Source of the DNA: Bactericera cockerelli
Taxonomy: Eukaryota > Arthropoda > Insecta > Hemiptera > Triozidae
Reading direction: 5' to 3'
DNA length: 64,000 nt
Assembly: GCA_024516035.1 (NCBI GenBank)
Contig: CM044958.1
Location: 48,565,828 to 48,629,827 of the forward strand
The position numbers and the translations under genes are program-made. A model generated the notes under the pieces. That model was not told where the DNA came from. It saw nothing but the letters and a program-made list of their open reading frames with translations, and made no database searches. Shown here piece after piece: positions 51,509 through 63,018 of the stretch; position 1 is the first letter of the stretch, and each line of letters opens with the position of its first letter.

Positions 51509-53589
51509 CAGTATGTTTCAGAAAAGGTGGCCACCCCCTCGTAACTTTTGAACGCGACGGAATTTTTTAATTCTGTAAAGTCCTAGGTATAGGAAGTGCC
51601 CTATGGCCCATCCTGTGGTCATATTTATTTTTGGCCCCGGTTGGCCCTTCCGGCTTTTAGGCCATATTTTTTCATTTTTCTCGCGAATTTTAAATGGAAT
51701 GCTATATTTTTTATTCCTGTTAATTAAAGTCCAAGTTAGGTTGAGTATAATGAGCTTTTAAATTTTTCAAAAACCTTATCAGGGGCGGAGCTAGTAGGGT
51801 GCAAGTTTCAAAATTGTTACACCCTGTATTTCAGCGTTAGTTAGATTTTTTAGTACTTTTTTTATGTTCATAGGTTCAAAATATTGTTTTACACCATATG
51901 AAATCAAAAAAATATTCTTGTTTACTTCTAATCAGGGTCATAGTAAGGTTTTTGTAAAAGTACTTTTTTTCTCACGTCAATTTTTCCGTAAATTAATGGT
52001 GTTCTCGAAATTGGCATTTTTAGAGGTGAAAGTCTGCAGTGACATATGTTTTTTATGCTTGAAATCGAAAGAAAACTTAACGGAGAAGCGATTAAAATCA
52101 TAAAAAAAGCTATTTAACCTGCTAGTTTTTTCACGACAGTGTCCGGTAAAGTGGGTGAATTTCGTATTGGATTTTTTTTTTTTTTGAGGAAACACAATTG
52201 GCATAGAAAATAAATAATATCTAATAATGGAATATTACTTCAATAAACATAACTAAATGCAAAATTAAATTAAAATTATTTCTTCTTAATCAGTGCCGGA
52301 TATTTTTTTTTTTTCTCTCTCTCTTTTTTTTCACTTTTCAAAGTTCAAGTTGTATCAAAAATAATCATCGGATAATGCTACTTCTAAAGTCGGCCTAGGG
52401 GTCCCCTCTTGAGACAATTTTAGTTGGTAAGTTGGTAAAATCTGTAGAAAACACATTGTCAATAATTCTGGAGTCAGTCCGATGGCGCTTTGAATGCAAC
52501 GATTCTTGTAGGATCACCGAAGTTAAGCAACGTCCAGCGAGGAGAAGACTTCGTGATGCTGGCGTTCCGGCCTAACCCAGGCCGGGTGAGATAAATGTGT
52601 TTAGGAGGTTGGTGAGTTTCTTGCGAATGGAATGTAACACCCCCGTTATGATATGACCATGCAGTTGAAACGCGATATTAAACCCAAATTAAAAAAAAAT
52701 CATACTGGTGTTGCTAGTAATGAATACCAGGTCTCTAAATAAAAATCTAATGATCTCAAAATTTAAGAGAAAAATATACCAGGTCAAGTACCAAACTCTT
52801 GAGGGTGAAAAGAAATAATCTTCATTTAATTTCGCATTTAGTTATGTTTATTGAAGTATTATTCCCTTATTAGGTATTATTTATTTTCTATGCCATTTGT
52901 GTTTCCTCAAAAAAAAAAAAAAAAAAATCCAATACTAAATTCACCCACTTTACCGGACACTGTCGTGAAAAAACTAGCAGGTTAAATGGCTTTTTTTATG
53001 ATTTTAATCGCTTCTCCGTTAAGTTTTCTTTCGATTTCAAGCATAAAAAACATATGTCACTGCAGACTTTCACCTCTAAAAATGCCAATTTCGAGAACAC
53101 CATTAATTTACGGAAAAATTGACGTGAGAAAAAAAGTACTTTTACAAAAACCTTACTATGACCCTGATTAGAAGTAAACAAGAATATTTTTTGATTTCAT
53201 ATGGTGTAAAACAATATTTTGAACCTATGAACATAAAAAAAGTACTAAAAAATCTAACTAACGCTGAAATACAGGGTGTAACAATTTTGAAACTTGCACC
53301 CTACTAGCTCCGCCCCTGATAAGGTTTTTGAAAAATTTAAAAGCTCATTATACTCAGCCTAACTTGGACTTTCATTAACAGGAATAAAAAATATAGCATT
53401 CCATTTAAAATTCGCGAGAAAAATGAAAAAATATGGCCTAAAAGCCGGAAGGGCCAACCGGGGCCAAAAATAAATATGACCACAGGATGGGCCATAGGGC
53501 ACTTCCTATACCTAGGACTTTACAGAATTGAAAAATTCCGTCGCGTTCAAAAGTTACGAGGGGGTGGCCACCTTTTCTGAAACATACTG
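51509..53589. mobile_element. Foldback element X, about 780-bp inverted arms
   Basis: The left arm 51509-52285 and right arm 52810-53589 are near-perfect inverted copies, starting CAGTATGTTTCAGAAAAGG with TA on both sides (51507-51508 and 53590-53591). The TA duplication and CAGT start suggest the Tc1/mariner superfamily. The arms hold no credible gene; the same 60-codon frame appears in both only because they are copies. The loop of about 520 bp contains a SINE-D at 52475-52705. A transcript would fold into a hairpin of roughly 780 bp. Confidence 0.94.
52475..52705 (+). mobile_element. SINE-D copy (short 5S head) in the loop of X
   Basis: GATGGCGCTTTGAATGCAAC, CACCGAAGTTAAGCAACGTC, GAAGACTTCGTGATGCTGGC, CCTAACCCAGGCCGGGTGAG, GCGAATGGAATGTAACACCC and GATATTAAACCCAAATT with an A-run. 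It lies in the unpaired loop and does not break arm symmetry. Confidence 0.88.
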
Positions 53590-53599
53590 TATATATACA

Positions 53600-53668
53600 A
53601 TATTTATGTCCTAACTCAAGGGCGGGATTATTGCCTATGGTAATCTCTTCCACCCAACCCTTGATCAT
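53600..53668 (-). mobile_element. I-type element terminus
   Basis: TATGTCCTAACTCAAGGGCG, GGATTATTGCCTATGGTAAT and CTCTTCCACCCAACCCTTGA are the complement of the I-family start. Confidence 0.7.
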
Positions 53669-53876
53669 GTACATCTACATGTAGAACAACTTCCAATCCT
53701 GTTTTTATACTGATACTGATGTACAATAAAATACGCTGAAAGTATGAGATGAGCATAACCTCTATATTATTCACTGTTACTCTCACGTAAATAATCTCCC
53801 GATATGGTATTGCAGTGTGCTAACAAATGAGTGACCGATAAATCAAAATATAATTCTGCATATCGATTTATCGATA

Positions 53877-54062
53877 ATAATAATAACACTCTTTAGTGGA
53901 AGGTAACCACTAGGCGAGGTTAATGCTCAAAGCATTTTCTGCCACCTAACCCTCAGAGTCTTATTATTATGTGGTTACAAACTCAAATTAATGAGGAAAA
54001 ATTCATGCACTGGGTGGGTTTCGAACCAACGGACCCCTACGCTACCTGGATCACCAGACCAG
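53877..54062 (-). mobile_element. SINE-A copy
   Basis: AATAATAACACTCTTTAGTG, GAAGGTAACCACTAGGCGAG, CCACCTAACCCTCAGAGTCT, GCACTGGGTGGGTTTCGAAC and CTACGCTACCTGGATCACCA match. The first part of the tRNA-like head is truncated. Confidence 0.88.
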
Positions 54063-54114
54063 GTCTTCATTGACTGTAGCATATTGACTGAATAACATAT
54101 AAAAAGTTTTCATA

Positions 54115-54250
54115 CTATTTGTGGTAATCACTTTCTTGATATTACAACTACTCAAACTCGTTTTACTAAATATTCACTGAACTTGGGACTTGAACCACCG
54201 ACCTCCAGGTTACGAGTCCGCCGCCTTATCACTAAATCTACTGAGGTTGG
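54115..54250 (-). mobile_element. SINE-C copy
   Basis: GTGGTAATCACTTTCTTGAT, CAACTACTCAAACTCGTTTT, GGACTTGAACCACCGACCTC, CAGGTTACGAGTCCGCCGCC, TTATCACTAAATCTACTGAG. Confidence 0.87.
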
Positions 54251-55204
54251 TTTATATTTTGACTGAACACGACAGACATCACGTCTCCTCAAAAAATACT
54301 TTCTGGAAAACGAAAAACGTGACTGTCAATAAGATATTTTTGCCAATAGGTACCTGTATGATTAGTTTTTAACCAAATTTCAAAATTTGGCGGCCGTGTT
54401 TTTCAAAACCGACGCATGGCAGAAAAGTGCAACATGCAACATCCATAGCCAGGAAAGTGATGCTAGTATTCACTCATTTAGCAAGTTAATGTCCTCTAAT
54501 TATCAAATTTACCCAGTCATTACACCCATTAAAATGAATTTATTGATACCAATTCATATGGAGATCTTCACTTCAGTAATATCCGTCTGTAACAGAGGAA
54601 ACGTATAAATCATACGACTAAAAACACTTCACATTACCGTACAAAAATAAATAATAAAACACCGAAGATAATTATAAAAACACCGCCGATGATTATAATT
54701 AATACCCAAAATAATGAAACGCAACATTTAAACTATTTTTTCAAGATGCTCTGGTGGTCGATATTAATACCATAATTTATCTAGTGTCATTCAGCGAATA
54801 CTTTAACACCATCAGAGAGCACTTAAATTGTGACATCGGTTTCTGTCGGGTGCTTCCTCTCAGTTTCAAACTGGCTGGATACTGTTTTCTTACACCTAAT
54901 TTTAACATTTACAGGCAAGAACCATGTCAATTAAATTTCAAAGTAACAAATCAAACTACAGGTAAAAGAGAGAGATGGGAGGGCCCTACAACGAAATCAG
55001 TAGGGTCCTACAGCGCCGCACTTGAAGTAATGATATTTTTCGGTTCCAGGTGCGGTTAGGTCTTTGAGAAGGTAGGTTTTTTAGTGGGTGGAAATCCCAT
55101 ACTCCAAATCAGGATGACCTGGGTGTTTTGAAAAGATTTTTTCCTGCCTTCAACCAAAAAAAGGTATGATAAAAATCACTTATGGCGGAATTATAAGACG
55201 TTTT
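54251..55204. other. No confident gene
   Basis: A 101-codon plus frame (54754-55059) and a 73-codon frame (54387-54608) have no recognisable motif or splice context and are not called. Confidence 0.4.
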
Positions 55205-55345
55205 TGTTATATTATTATTATTATTAAACATGTTGGATCAAGTTTTATTTACAAATAACATAGAATATATACATACATAGAAATTAAAATTAACAAAACA
55301 AAACTTGATCAAGGGCGGTGCTAATGCCAACGGCATTCTCTTCCA
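55205..55345 (-). mobile_element. L element copy 2
   Basis: The plus strand reads ATTATTATTATTATTAAACA, TGTTGGATCAAGTTTTATTT, AAACAAAACTTGATCAAGGG and CGGTGCTAATGCCAACGGCA, ending CTCTTCC. This is the complement of 28258-28375 with both ends visible. CAAGTTTTATTT and AAAACTTG also form an internal inverted repeat. Confidence 0.75.
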
Positions 55346-57479
55346 TGTTATATCTCTGTGGAGCTACGTAAGTCTCGATTTGCATATCTATTGTCTGAGG
55401 GCAAAATTAATAAATACCTCAGTGGCGCTAAGTCTTCTCCCATCTTCTCAAACTCCCATCTTATCAACAGCCATCTTATCAACAGCCATCACAACCAAAT
55501 CAAATCTTCTTGACTTTCAGCCGTCTGAGCAATGTCTCAAGCGTTATTTCTTTTAATACTATTGGTCAATACCTTGCTTGAGACATTGCTCAATCCGAAT
55601 TCTCATTTCATACAGCTGTTACAGATCATTCTGAATCCTATCAATCCATGAAACATGAATGCGTTGTGCTGTTACGTCACAGCCGGCGGAAACTCCAAAT
55701 TGTGTAGGGCGTCGAGAAATTAAATTGAAAATTTAAAACAAATTTATGATGACGAATTAGTCGCGAGACGGCGAGCGCACATGAAAGAGAGCTGAACACT
55801 CTTAAAAATTGTCAAAAAAAACTCTTACGGAGCCTATTTTTGATCTTCTTACATAAATAATGAAATTGTCGACAATGGACGGATTAATGTCAACACCGCT
55901 TTGTAATTAGCTCGGAGAACATAGCTCATTTTTATTTTCTCTATAAACAACCGGAGAGAGTGATCAAAACTTCAACGTGAGCTGTCCTCGCCGGTGTTGC
56001 CAAAATAGAAGATGTGGGTGTTGTGAGTTCGCCGCTCAAAGGAAATGCTCAGACAACCCTGTAATCGCTATTTAAAATGTGGGGCATGCGAGGTATTGTA
56101 ATTTTAAGAATTTCAAGATGTTTGTCTGACTTGGTACTTTTTTAAAATTAGTTTTGCTCGGACCTCTTTCAGCCATGGCTTTAACAGTTTTGTATCGATA
56201 AAATAATGTTAAATAGATTCATTAGTTGATTATTATATTCACTTATTCTTTGTTGTATCTCTTAAACTTGATTATGCATCTAAAATGAAAGCAAATAAAG
56301 CCAAAAGATTGCCTGATAAAGTGTGTCCTTTTCAAAAAATATTTGTGTTCAAATCAAGAGCTTTGCTGAGAAATCCAGATCACTTAAACCCAACATTCTC
56401 AATCACGAGATCATTTCTACCGATCTAAACAAAGAGTAAAATAACATTTAGTACCGAACTTTCTCAGACAAAACTCTTTAATAATTCTACGAGAAATGCC
56501 GTAATTCTCTAGATCTATTCTTGAAGATCTAGGAGTATTTTCTAACGATCTATTTCTAAAGACCTATTAGGACGCTTCCTGAAGATCTAAAACTTTGTCA
56601 AATAGGATTTGCAAGTTATAGATAAGTTCGCAAAGTTCTAATTATGGTTCGCAACTTCGCACGAACGCATGCCAAATCGTGCATATAATGCGTTCCCCTT
56701 CAATGTTGGTAAATTGGTACAATCTGGTTGATATTTTCGATTTCTGGTTTCGCTAGATCGATCTACTGATGAGCATTTGAGAATCGTTAACCCTTTCGAT
56801 AGTCGAAAGAACTAGTAGAAACCGTGGATGAGACATTCTTTAAAGTAAATTTCACTTGAAGAGTAACTTCATGAGATGATCCTCAAAATCCAAAAGACTT
56901 GTCAGGAAAGTCTGCCCAAATCGAGAATGCAAACCATGACCTCTGAAACAAATGCAGTAAATAAATGAATTCATAAATCATAATACAGGATTAAGTTTAA
57001 GAAAAATACAAAAACAAATTAGTAAAATACAATAAAATTATCATAAATCTACTGATGACCAATTGACCATTTGAGAATCGTTAACCCTTTCGCTAACGTT
57101 AACATAAATAATATAAATCAAACCAATTCACCTTTGCTGGGGTACAAACCAAAAGCAGTAGTCTCTTGAGAAAAAAAAACAAGGTACTAGACTACTCGAT
57201 TACGAGAAGGGTTAATAGGTCCTGTTCGCCGAAGCCGATATGATTTGGTGCATGGGAATCATTAAGGCAAAGTTGTGCAGATCCCTCAGATCACAATCTA
57301 CGGTTAGATCTGGAAGTTGGAGAACTTTGTAAAGTACTTCCAATACTTGCTTCCATAATTATATTCCACAAACTCTACTTAGTACACGAGATGTATACCT
57401 TCAATGCACTTAGTTCCATATATGTACTTACTGACAATTCCTACTTACATATTATATTAAACAATTTAGACAGAATTAA
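55346..57479. other. Long stretch with few repeats, no gene seen
   Basis: No SINE head, TIR or coding-like frame over about 2.1 kb. CATTTGAGAATCGTTAACCC occurs at 56773 and 57071 with TCTACTGATGA upstream of each, a local direct repeat. AGATCTA-like words are frequent at 56340-56600. More CpG than neighbours around 55660-56060. It could hold regulatory sequence of a nearby gene, but nothing shows that directly. Confidence 0.45.
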
Positions 57480-57680
57480 CCACCATTAAACAACAGGTGA
57501 GGTTAATCGTTAAAGCATTTTCTACCACCTAACCTTCGGAGTCTTATTATTATGTGGTCATATACTCGAATTAATGAGGAAAAATGCATGTATTGGGTGG
57601 GATTCGAACCAACGGATCCCCACACTTCCTGGATTACCAGACTAGCGTCTTAACCACTTGTCTAACTAATGCACGGAATC
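57480..57680 (-). mobile_element. SINE-A copy
   Basis: AACAGGTGAGGTTAATCGTT, TTTTCTACCACCTAACCTTC, TTATTATTATGTGGTCATAT, GGGATTCGAACCAACGGATC and CCTGGATTACCAGACTAGCG match in order. Confidence 0.88.
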
Positions 57681-57721
57681 TTCTGGTTCAGAATGAACTC
57701 AGCTAATCCTCTTTTTTTTAA

Positions 57722-57893
57722 ATAATTTCACCCCCGGAAACGCTTTCGCATTACTTCAGGGCACTTTACCTTTACATTCATGCTATTCCGGAAAGGGACA
57801 AAATCGGTCAGACTTTTTCGCTCCGGCCGGGATTCGAACCCGCAACCTCCGAGTCAGCTAGCAATGCTCTTAACCACTGAGCCACGGAGGTCG
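57722..57893 (-). mobile_element. SINE-B copy 3
   Basis: CGCTTTCGCATTACTTCAGG, GCACTTTACCTTTACATTCA, GCTCCGGCCGGGATTCGAAC and TTAACCACTGAGCCACGGAG are the complement of copies at 3866 and 15538. Confidence 0.9.
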
Positions 57894-58473
57894 GCAACCG
57901 CTTGTCAGGAGAATTCGGCAGTTAATACCTGATTACTAACGTCATCATCTAACACAAAAAAAACACGGAAGAATACGCCGAGGAACAACATCAATTAAGA
58001 AGAATTAATTGGCGATCATTAAACTGAAATCAATTATTTGATGGGTAATGTGCACCGAAAAACAAGGAACTCTTTAGTTTTGACCATAAAACTTAAACGA
58101 ACAACATTTATTGACTTCAAAAACCCGAATTGAATTCAGAACAGATCTCTGAGTCATAAAAAGATCAAAGAGATGGTTAAATAAATACACAATATAGTCC
58201 AACTCGAAGCAAAATAAGCTATTAGTCTCTCCATTTTTTAACTTCGAAACTAGGCTAAAGCTAAATATTATTTCTGCCATAAAAAAGTTACTCTCAGACT
58301 TAGGGCAGCTAAGATTGGTAATTTGGTATAGGCTTGATAAAATAATAGATTATTCCTCAATTTTATTCTGGGAATTTTAGCACCAGGCAGAGCCTAAGGC
58401 ATTACCAGAAAGTTTTTTTTTAATATTCAACAGGTCACAAAATTTCTTTATCTCAGACTGGAAAAGATCAGTG

Positions 58474-58510
<37 letters not shown>

Positions 58511-58605
58511 CAATTAAAGAAAATTAGGAATAAAAATTTAGTTATGAATTGTTGTGTTGATTGACATTCAGGGTTTCCCTATTTCTTCGCTATGAATTAA
58601 TGATA
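57894..58605. other. No gene; T-run
   Basis: A T-run of about 30 lies at 58479-58508. A 68-codon minus-strand frame (58074-58280) has no motif. Confidence 0.4.
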
Positions 58606-58793
58606 CAGTTGAACGTGGAAATAAGAGAAACTTGGATATAAGAGAAAACTGGATATAAGAGAAACCTGGGTATAAGAGAAACCTGGATATAAGAAAAAAC
58701 TGGATATAAGAGTCACCTGGATATAAGAGAAACGTGGATATAAGAGAAAAACATTTCGGTTCCCTTGAGTCCTCTTATATCCAGGTTCGACTG
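58606..58793. mobile_element. M-family MITE copy 3 with internal 17-18 bp tandem repeats
   Basis: Flanked by TA (58604-58605, 58794-58795). It starts CAGTTGAACGTGGAAATAAG and ends ATCCAGGTTCGACTG. Between about 58625 and 58745 the unit CTGGATATAAGAGAAAC repeats seven to eight times. The terminal motif itself is the repeated unit. Confidence 0.88.
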
Positions 58794-58795
58794 TA

Positions 58796-59231
58796 TATCT
58801 ACTGATGATATTCGCCACCTTGCAATACACTTTTTCGACCTTGTAAATGTTCAACTTAATTCTACTGGTAAAACATTTAGCTGAGAGAATGAACGAAAGT
58901 GGCCATTGTAATCATGTTGAACACAATTAAAATCTCATGCATGTCTTTGTTATCTGTCACCTAAATTTAATTTAATCCTGCCCTGGTGTGACTCTGTAGC
59001 TTCATAAAACTAAAACCCCGGAAATGTTAAAATTAAAAATCCATTATGCGAGAATTAGTTAAGAAAACAAGATCATGTTGACTTATTTGAAGAGATAAAC
59101 TCTTTAGATTTACTAATAAGTGAAGAAACAAAGAACTTGATGGTAAGATACAACATACAATGATAAGATACAAACACATTTGTCAGTAAGATACGTTTAT
59201 TACGAGTATGTGGATAGGTACCAAGCATAAT
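58796..59231. other. No gene recognised
   Basis: AT-rich, no second copy of any part noticed. Confidence 0.4.
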
Positions 59232-59456
59232 AACAATAATAATAAATAGAGGTTAATAGAAGGTAAACACCAGGCGGGGTTAATGAATGATCAAAGCATT
59301 TTTTACCACCTAATCTTAAGTCTTATTATGTGGACACAAACTCACATTAATGAGGAAAAATTCATGCTCTGTGTCACTGGGTGGGATTCGAACCAACGGA
59401 TCCTTAGGCTACCTGTATTACTAGACTAGCGCGTCAACCACTTGACTACTAGTGCA
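59232..59456 (-). mobile_element. SINE-A copy
   Basis: AATAATAATAAATAGAGGTT, GAAGGTAAACACCAGGCGGG, TTTTTTACCACCTAATCTTA, GGGATTCGAACCAACGGATC, TACTAGACTAGCGCGTCAAC and CACTTGACTACTAGTGCA. Confidence 0.88.
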
Positions 59457-59506
59457 TAGCATAAGTACTACTACACACTACACATATCCGTACCTACTCG
59501 CACATA

Positions 59507-61863
59507 CAGGGTGGACCAAAAAAACGTTTACACCCGTTAATGGTAGATTACTGACGACATTTCCAGCCCGGATCTGCAATCCTTTTTTTCGGATTCGCCT
59601 TTGTAACTGCACAAAGTGATTTTTTGCAACTTTCCAAAAAAGTCCGACTTTGGCTTATTCTTCAGGTCAGTACTTTTTTCCTGTTTAAGATGAGTTGATT
59701 CTGAACAATTCTCCAGAAAGCTAACAAAATTTCGATGTTTCTAGTCACACTACTTTGTTTTTTACGGTTTGGTTTGTCATATTTTTTTACACCTGAACGG
59801 AAAAAAACACTCGAAAAAACTTTTTTACTAAATAAAACACTCGACATTTGTCCGAACAAATTTTGGCACAGACACGGGCAAGTTTGATAAAAGTTGGCGG
59901 CCACCCCGAGGATGCTAAAAAATAATTTTACGATTTTTTATCACGTGATCTTCTGGGAAAAATTATTAGATGTTTGCCAAAAACTCTTCAAAAATCCTGA
60001 GAGTTTTCTAGTTGTAGATTGTGTAAGGGCGTCTTGTATTGTTTACAATAATTGTTTACATTGCTTTTTTTGAATACCGCGGTCTCACATACCTTCATCA
60101 GCCTGTTTAGAAAAATTCAAATGATAATTTTCGTGCTTCTCAGTTTGTCAGTGGTGTTAGCTAGATATGTCAGTGCTAAGAGTGTTAGTCGCTCATCCGA
60201 GGTTCTATTCTCGGCGGTCAATATTTTTTTAATTATCAAAAAAATCTGATGGAATATTTTATTCATACCTGTATCTGACCTGTTGTATGGTTTTTTTACT
60301 AACAACTTATGGTTTTTTTGGGGGTAATACCATCCGAAAATTGAGTTATATCAGATACTATTGGTATCACAATACACATAATTATTTTTCATGTAAGACC
60401 CTGAGAGACTGCCTTGATAATGTATGGATGGTTCTTCTTATGCTTCCCTACGAGAAAAAAAAAAAAAAAACTAGCGAATTTTCCTAACGATAATAGACTT
60501 TATGAAATGAAGCCAGGTAAATATGTAGGTAGGTTCTTCTATCATAAACAATCCTAATTAAATAACAAATACCTACCGATTTCCAACTCTTAATAGAAAT
60601 CTTGAAAAAAAAACATGATAATATTTTGTAAAATTAATAAACTTTTGCAGTCTTTATTATGTTTTATACTATTTTGATATAAACAAAAAGGTATTTTAAA
60701 AAAACATTTTGTGTTAGTATGTTCAATGAAAAACGATTAGAAGCGCACGATTAGCTCAGTGTGGAAGATCCCACCCCGGTCCGAACGCCAGAGCCAGCAA
60801 AAAAATCATGACTACAAAATAAAAAAGACTGTTGCCATTTTTTATTTAGCCATAGTACCCTCTACCTTCTTGCCTCTCTCTCTCTCCCTTCTCAATTCCC
60901 TCAGAGGAACTGTTGGAAGTGTCATCCACCTTCCTGGATGCAAAGGTTGAACCTCTTCATCATGTTCCGTCGAATGTTGCGGAAGATTCCAGGTTTTTCT
61001 GTCAGGTCGTGGAATGCCAACAGGATTCTTGCTACCAGATTCTGCTACTCTTGTGTCTCCACTGGCATTTCGTAAACTATGTTTTTCACGTGATCCCAAA
61101 TGTTCCTGATGGCAGCTTCATATGCTAAATGCATATCTGCCATTTTAGCATCCGAATAATAATAATTATGTAACTTGTACTAAAAAAACTCAAGAAGTTT
61201 AAAGATAATATTTCATAGAATGCAGAAAAATATGCTTGAAAACTATCATCGAGAAACAAACAATCATTCATTTGACTGGCCTTTAATTAATTCCAAGGAA
61301 AATAATTATCAGACATAAATAGCTAATTACTCTCTGAGTACAAGACGACCCTACACGGTCAACACTTTTAAGATTTTGAACATCATTTTTTGAGACTTAC
61401 CTGGTTCGTTTTCCCAGAAAATCACGTGATAAAAAATCGTAAAATTATTTTTTAGCATCCTTGGGTTGGCCGCCAACTTTTATCAAACTTGCCCGTGTCT
61501 GTGCCGAAATTTGTTCGGGCAAATCTTGAGTGTTTCAAAGTGTAAAAATCTTACATGAGAATTTTTTTTCTATTCAGGTGTCAAAAAAGATGCCAAACCA
61601 AACCGTAAAAAACAAAGTAGTGTAGCTAGAAACATCGAAATTTTGTTGGCTTTCTGTAGAATTGTTCAGAATCAACTCATCTTAAACAGGAAAAAAGTAC
61701 TGACTTGAAGAATAAGCCAAAGTCGGACTTTTTCAGAAAGTTGCAAAAAATCACTTTGTGCAGTTACAAAGGCGAATCCGAAAAAACGGATTGCAGATCC
61801 GGGCTGGAAATGTCGTCAGTAATCTACCATTAACGGGTGTAAACGTTTTTTTGGTCCACCCTG
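59507..61863. mobile_element. DNA element Y, about 454-bp inverted arms
   Basis: The left arm 59507-59960 is inverted at 61410-61863. It starts CAGGGTGGACCAAAAAAACG and is flanked by TA (59505-59506 and 61864-61865). The 1.45-kb middle holds a transposase relic (60901-61140, minus). It also has two tRNA-like scraps, near 60160-60220 (GTTAGTCGCTCATCCGAGG, GTTCTATTCTCGG) and 60738-60800 (GATTAGCTCAGTGTGG). The arms diverge by scattered changes, so it is older than X or not homogenised. Confidence 0.92.
60901..61140 (-). pseudogene. Mariner/Tc1-superfamily transposase C-terminal relic
   Basis: On the minus strand an 80-codon segment stays in one frame to TGA at 60901-60903. It reads IWDHVKNIVYEMPVETQE, a TAG, NLVARILLAF, then GIFRNIRRNMMKRFNLCIQE and GG, a TGA, HFQQFL. 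Order and spacing match from memory the end of a common invertebrate mariner-like transposase (W-G-H-x-K-x-x-V-Y ... P-V ... R-x-R-x-x-x-C-I-x-x-x-G-x-H-F). Catalytic residues are not present and the N-terminal part is missing. It lies inside element Y and probably records its former transposase. A different family is possible. Confidence 0.6.
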
Positions 61864-61924
61864 TATATTATGTACATTAGAATCTAGTGGTTTAAATTTT
61901 TTTTGAACAATTCCACCTTTTTGA

Positions 61925-62168
61925 GCTTAACTTCGCTTTCAATTGCATGGTCATATCACAACGGGGGTTTTACTCTCCATTCACTGGACACTCACAAACC
62001 AGCTACTCAAATTAACCTCACCCTGCCTGAGTGGGGCCAGAATTTGCCAGCATCAGGGGTGATCGTACTTGAATGGTCAATCATCCAAGTCCTAAACTCG
62101 CTGGACGTTGCTTAAGTTCAGTCACAAAACGAGATCTGGTGGATTCAAAGTACAATCGACACTGGCTC
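61925..62168 (-). mobile_element. SINE-D copy (long 5S head)
   Basis: CTTCGCTTTCAATTGCATGG, GGGGTTTTACTCTCCATTCA, TTAACCTCACCCTGCCTGAG (core complement), then GAATGGTCAATCATCCAAGT, CCTAAACTCGCTGGACGTTG and GTGGATTCAAAGT (head complement). The box-C-like part is retained. Confidence 0.85.
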
Positions 62169-62249
62169 CACACCTATTAGGTTCCACGAACTTTGCCGGT
62201 CATAGAAATTTTTGTCGGGAATGGCAATAAAATAAGTATTAAACCATAG

Positions 62250-62412
62250 AAAAGTTGTCATATTTGTGTTGATCACAATCCGTGATATCACAATAAAATA
62301 AGTCAAACTCGCTTTACTAAATTTTTGCTTAACTTGGGACTCGAACCACCGTCCTCCAGATTAAAAGTTCGCCGCCTTTTCGATCAAGATATTTAAACTG
62401 AGGTCGCGGTTG
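62250..62412 (-). mobile_element. SINE-C copy
   Basis: GTTGTCATATTTGTGTTGAT, CAATCCGTGATATCACAATA, CAAACTCGCTTTACTAAATT, GGGACTCGAACCACCGTCCT and GTTCGCCGCCTTTTCGATCA match. Confidence 0.87.
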
Positions 62413-62824
62413 GTTCAATGAAATAACTACATAGTATCATACCTTAATTATTCTCTCTGTAAATAAACAGATACAGATACATATAGTCGTGTTTTTGATA
62501 TTTTGTCGAGAATGATTCATGCTACAGATATTTATTTGTTATTCAATCGAGAAGTTATCCGGGGAATAGTTCTACATCCGGACCTCCAAAAATATTGAGG
62601 ATCTCAGAAATGTCAACGCTTTAAATAGGTATTTCAAATGGAAATATGATCGGAATTATCGATAAATATTTGTTTTAATTATATCTATTATCATATTATG
62701 TCCCTTTTTTATTCATATTGTCAAGTGTTGTATCGGCGTGCTTGTGAATCAACATCCAATGTTTTTTAATGACCGCCAAAGATGTCAGTAAGAAGTACAG
62801 CACAACTCTTTCTTGTGATAAAGT
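62413..62824. other. No gene recognised
   Basis: AT-rich with no repeat partner noted. Confidence 0.4.
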
Positions 62825-63018
62825 CTGTCCCGGTGGCTCATCGGTAAAGGCATCACTCTCTGAATCTAGAGGTCGCGGGTTCGAAACCCAGCTGGGACTA
62901 GTTTTCCTAACGTTTGGTATTTTTACTACATAATAATGCGTCTTGGGCTTACTGCTAGAATAATGGGACTTAATAGTCTTAATCAGGCAGTATAAATAAG
63001 GCGATATTATTATTAGTT
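62825..63018 (+). mobile_element. SINE-H copy, best preserved
   Basis: The head GTCCCGGTGGCTCATCGGTA, AAGGCATCACTC, GAATCTAGAGGTCGCGGGTT and CGAAACCCAGCTGGGACT is close to a full tRNA cloverleaf, with GTCCC and GGGAC pairing at the acceptor ends. The fixed body follows: CATAATAATGCGTCTTGGGC, TTACTGCTAGAATAATGGGA, CAGGCAGTATAAATAAGGCG and a (ATT)n tail. The body shows it to be a SINE rather than a tRNA gene. Confidence 0.9.

Noticed and set aside
51864..53181. Two similar frames (TSNQGHSKVFVKVLFF) on opposite strands
   Set aside because: They are the same DNA in the two inverted arms of element X, with no domain and no splice context.
54754..55059. 101-codon frame on the plus strand
   Set aside because: Some compositional balance, but no motif, no splice sites and no partner; insufficient to call a gene.
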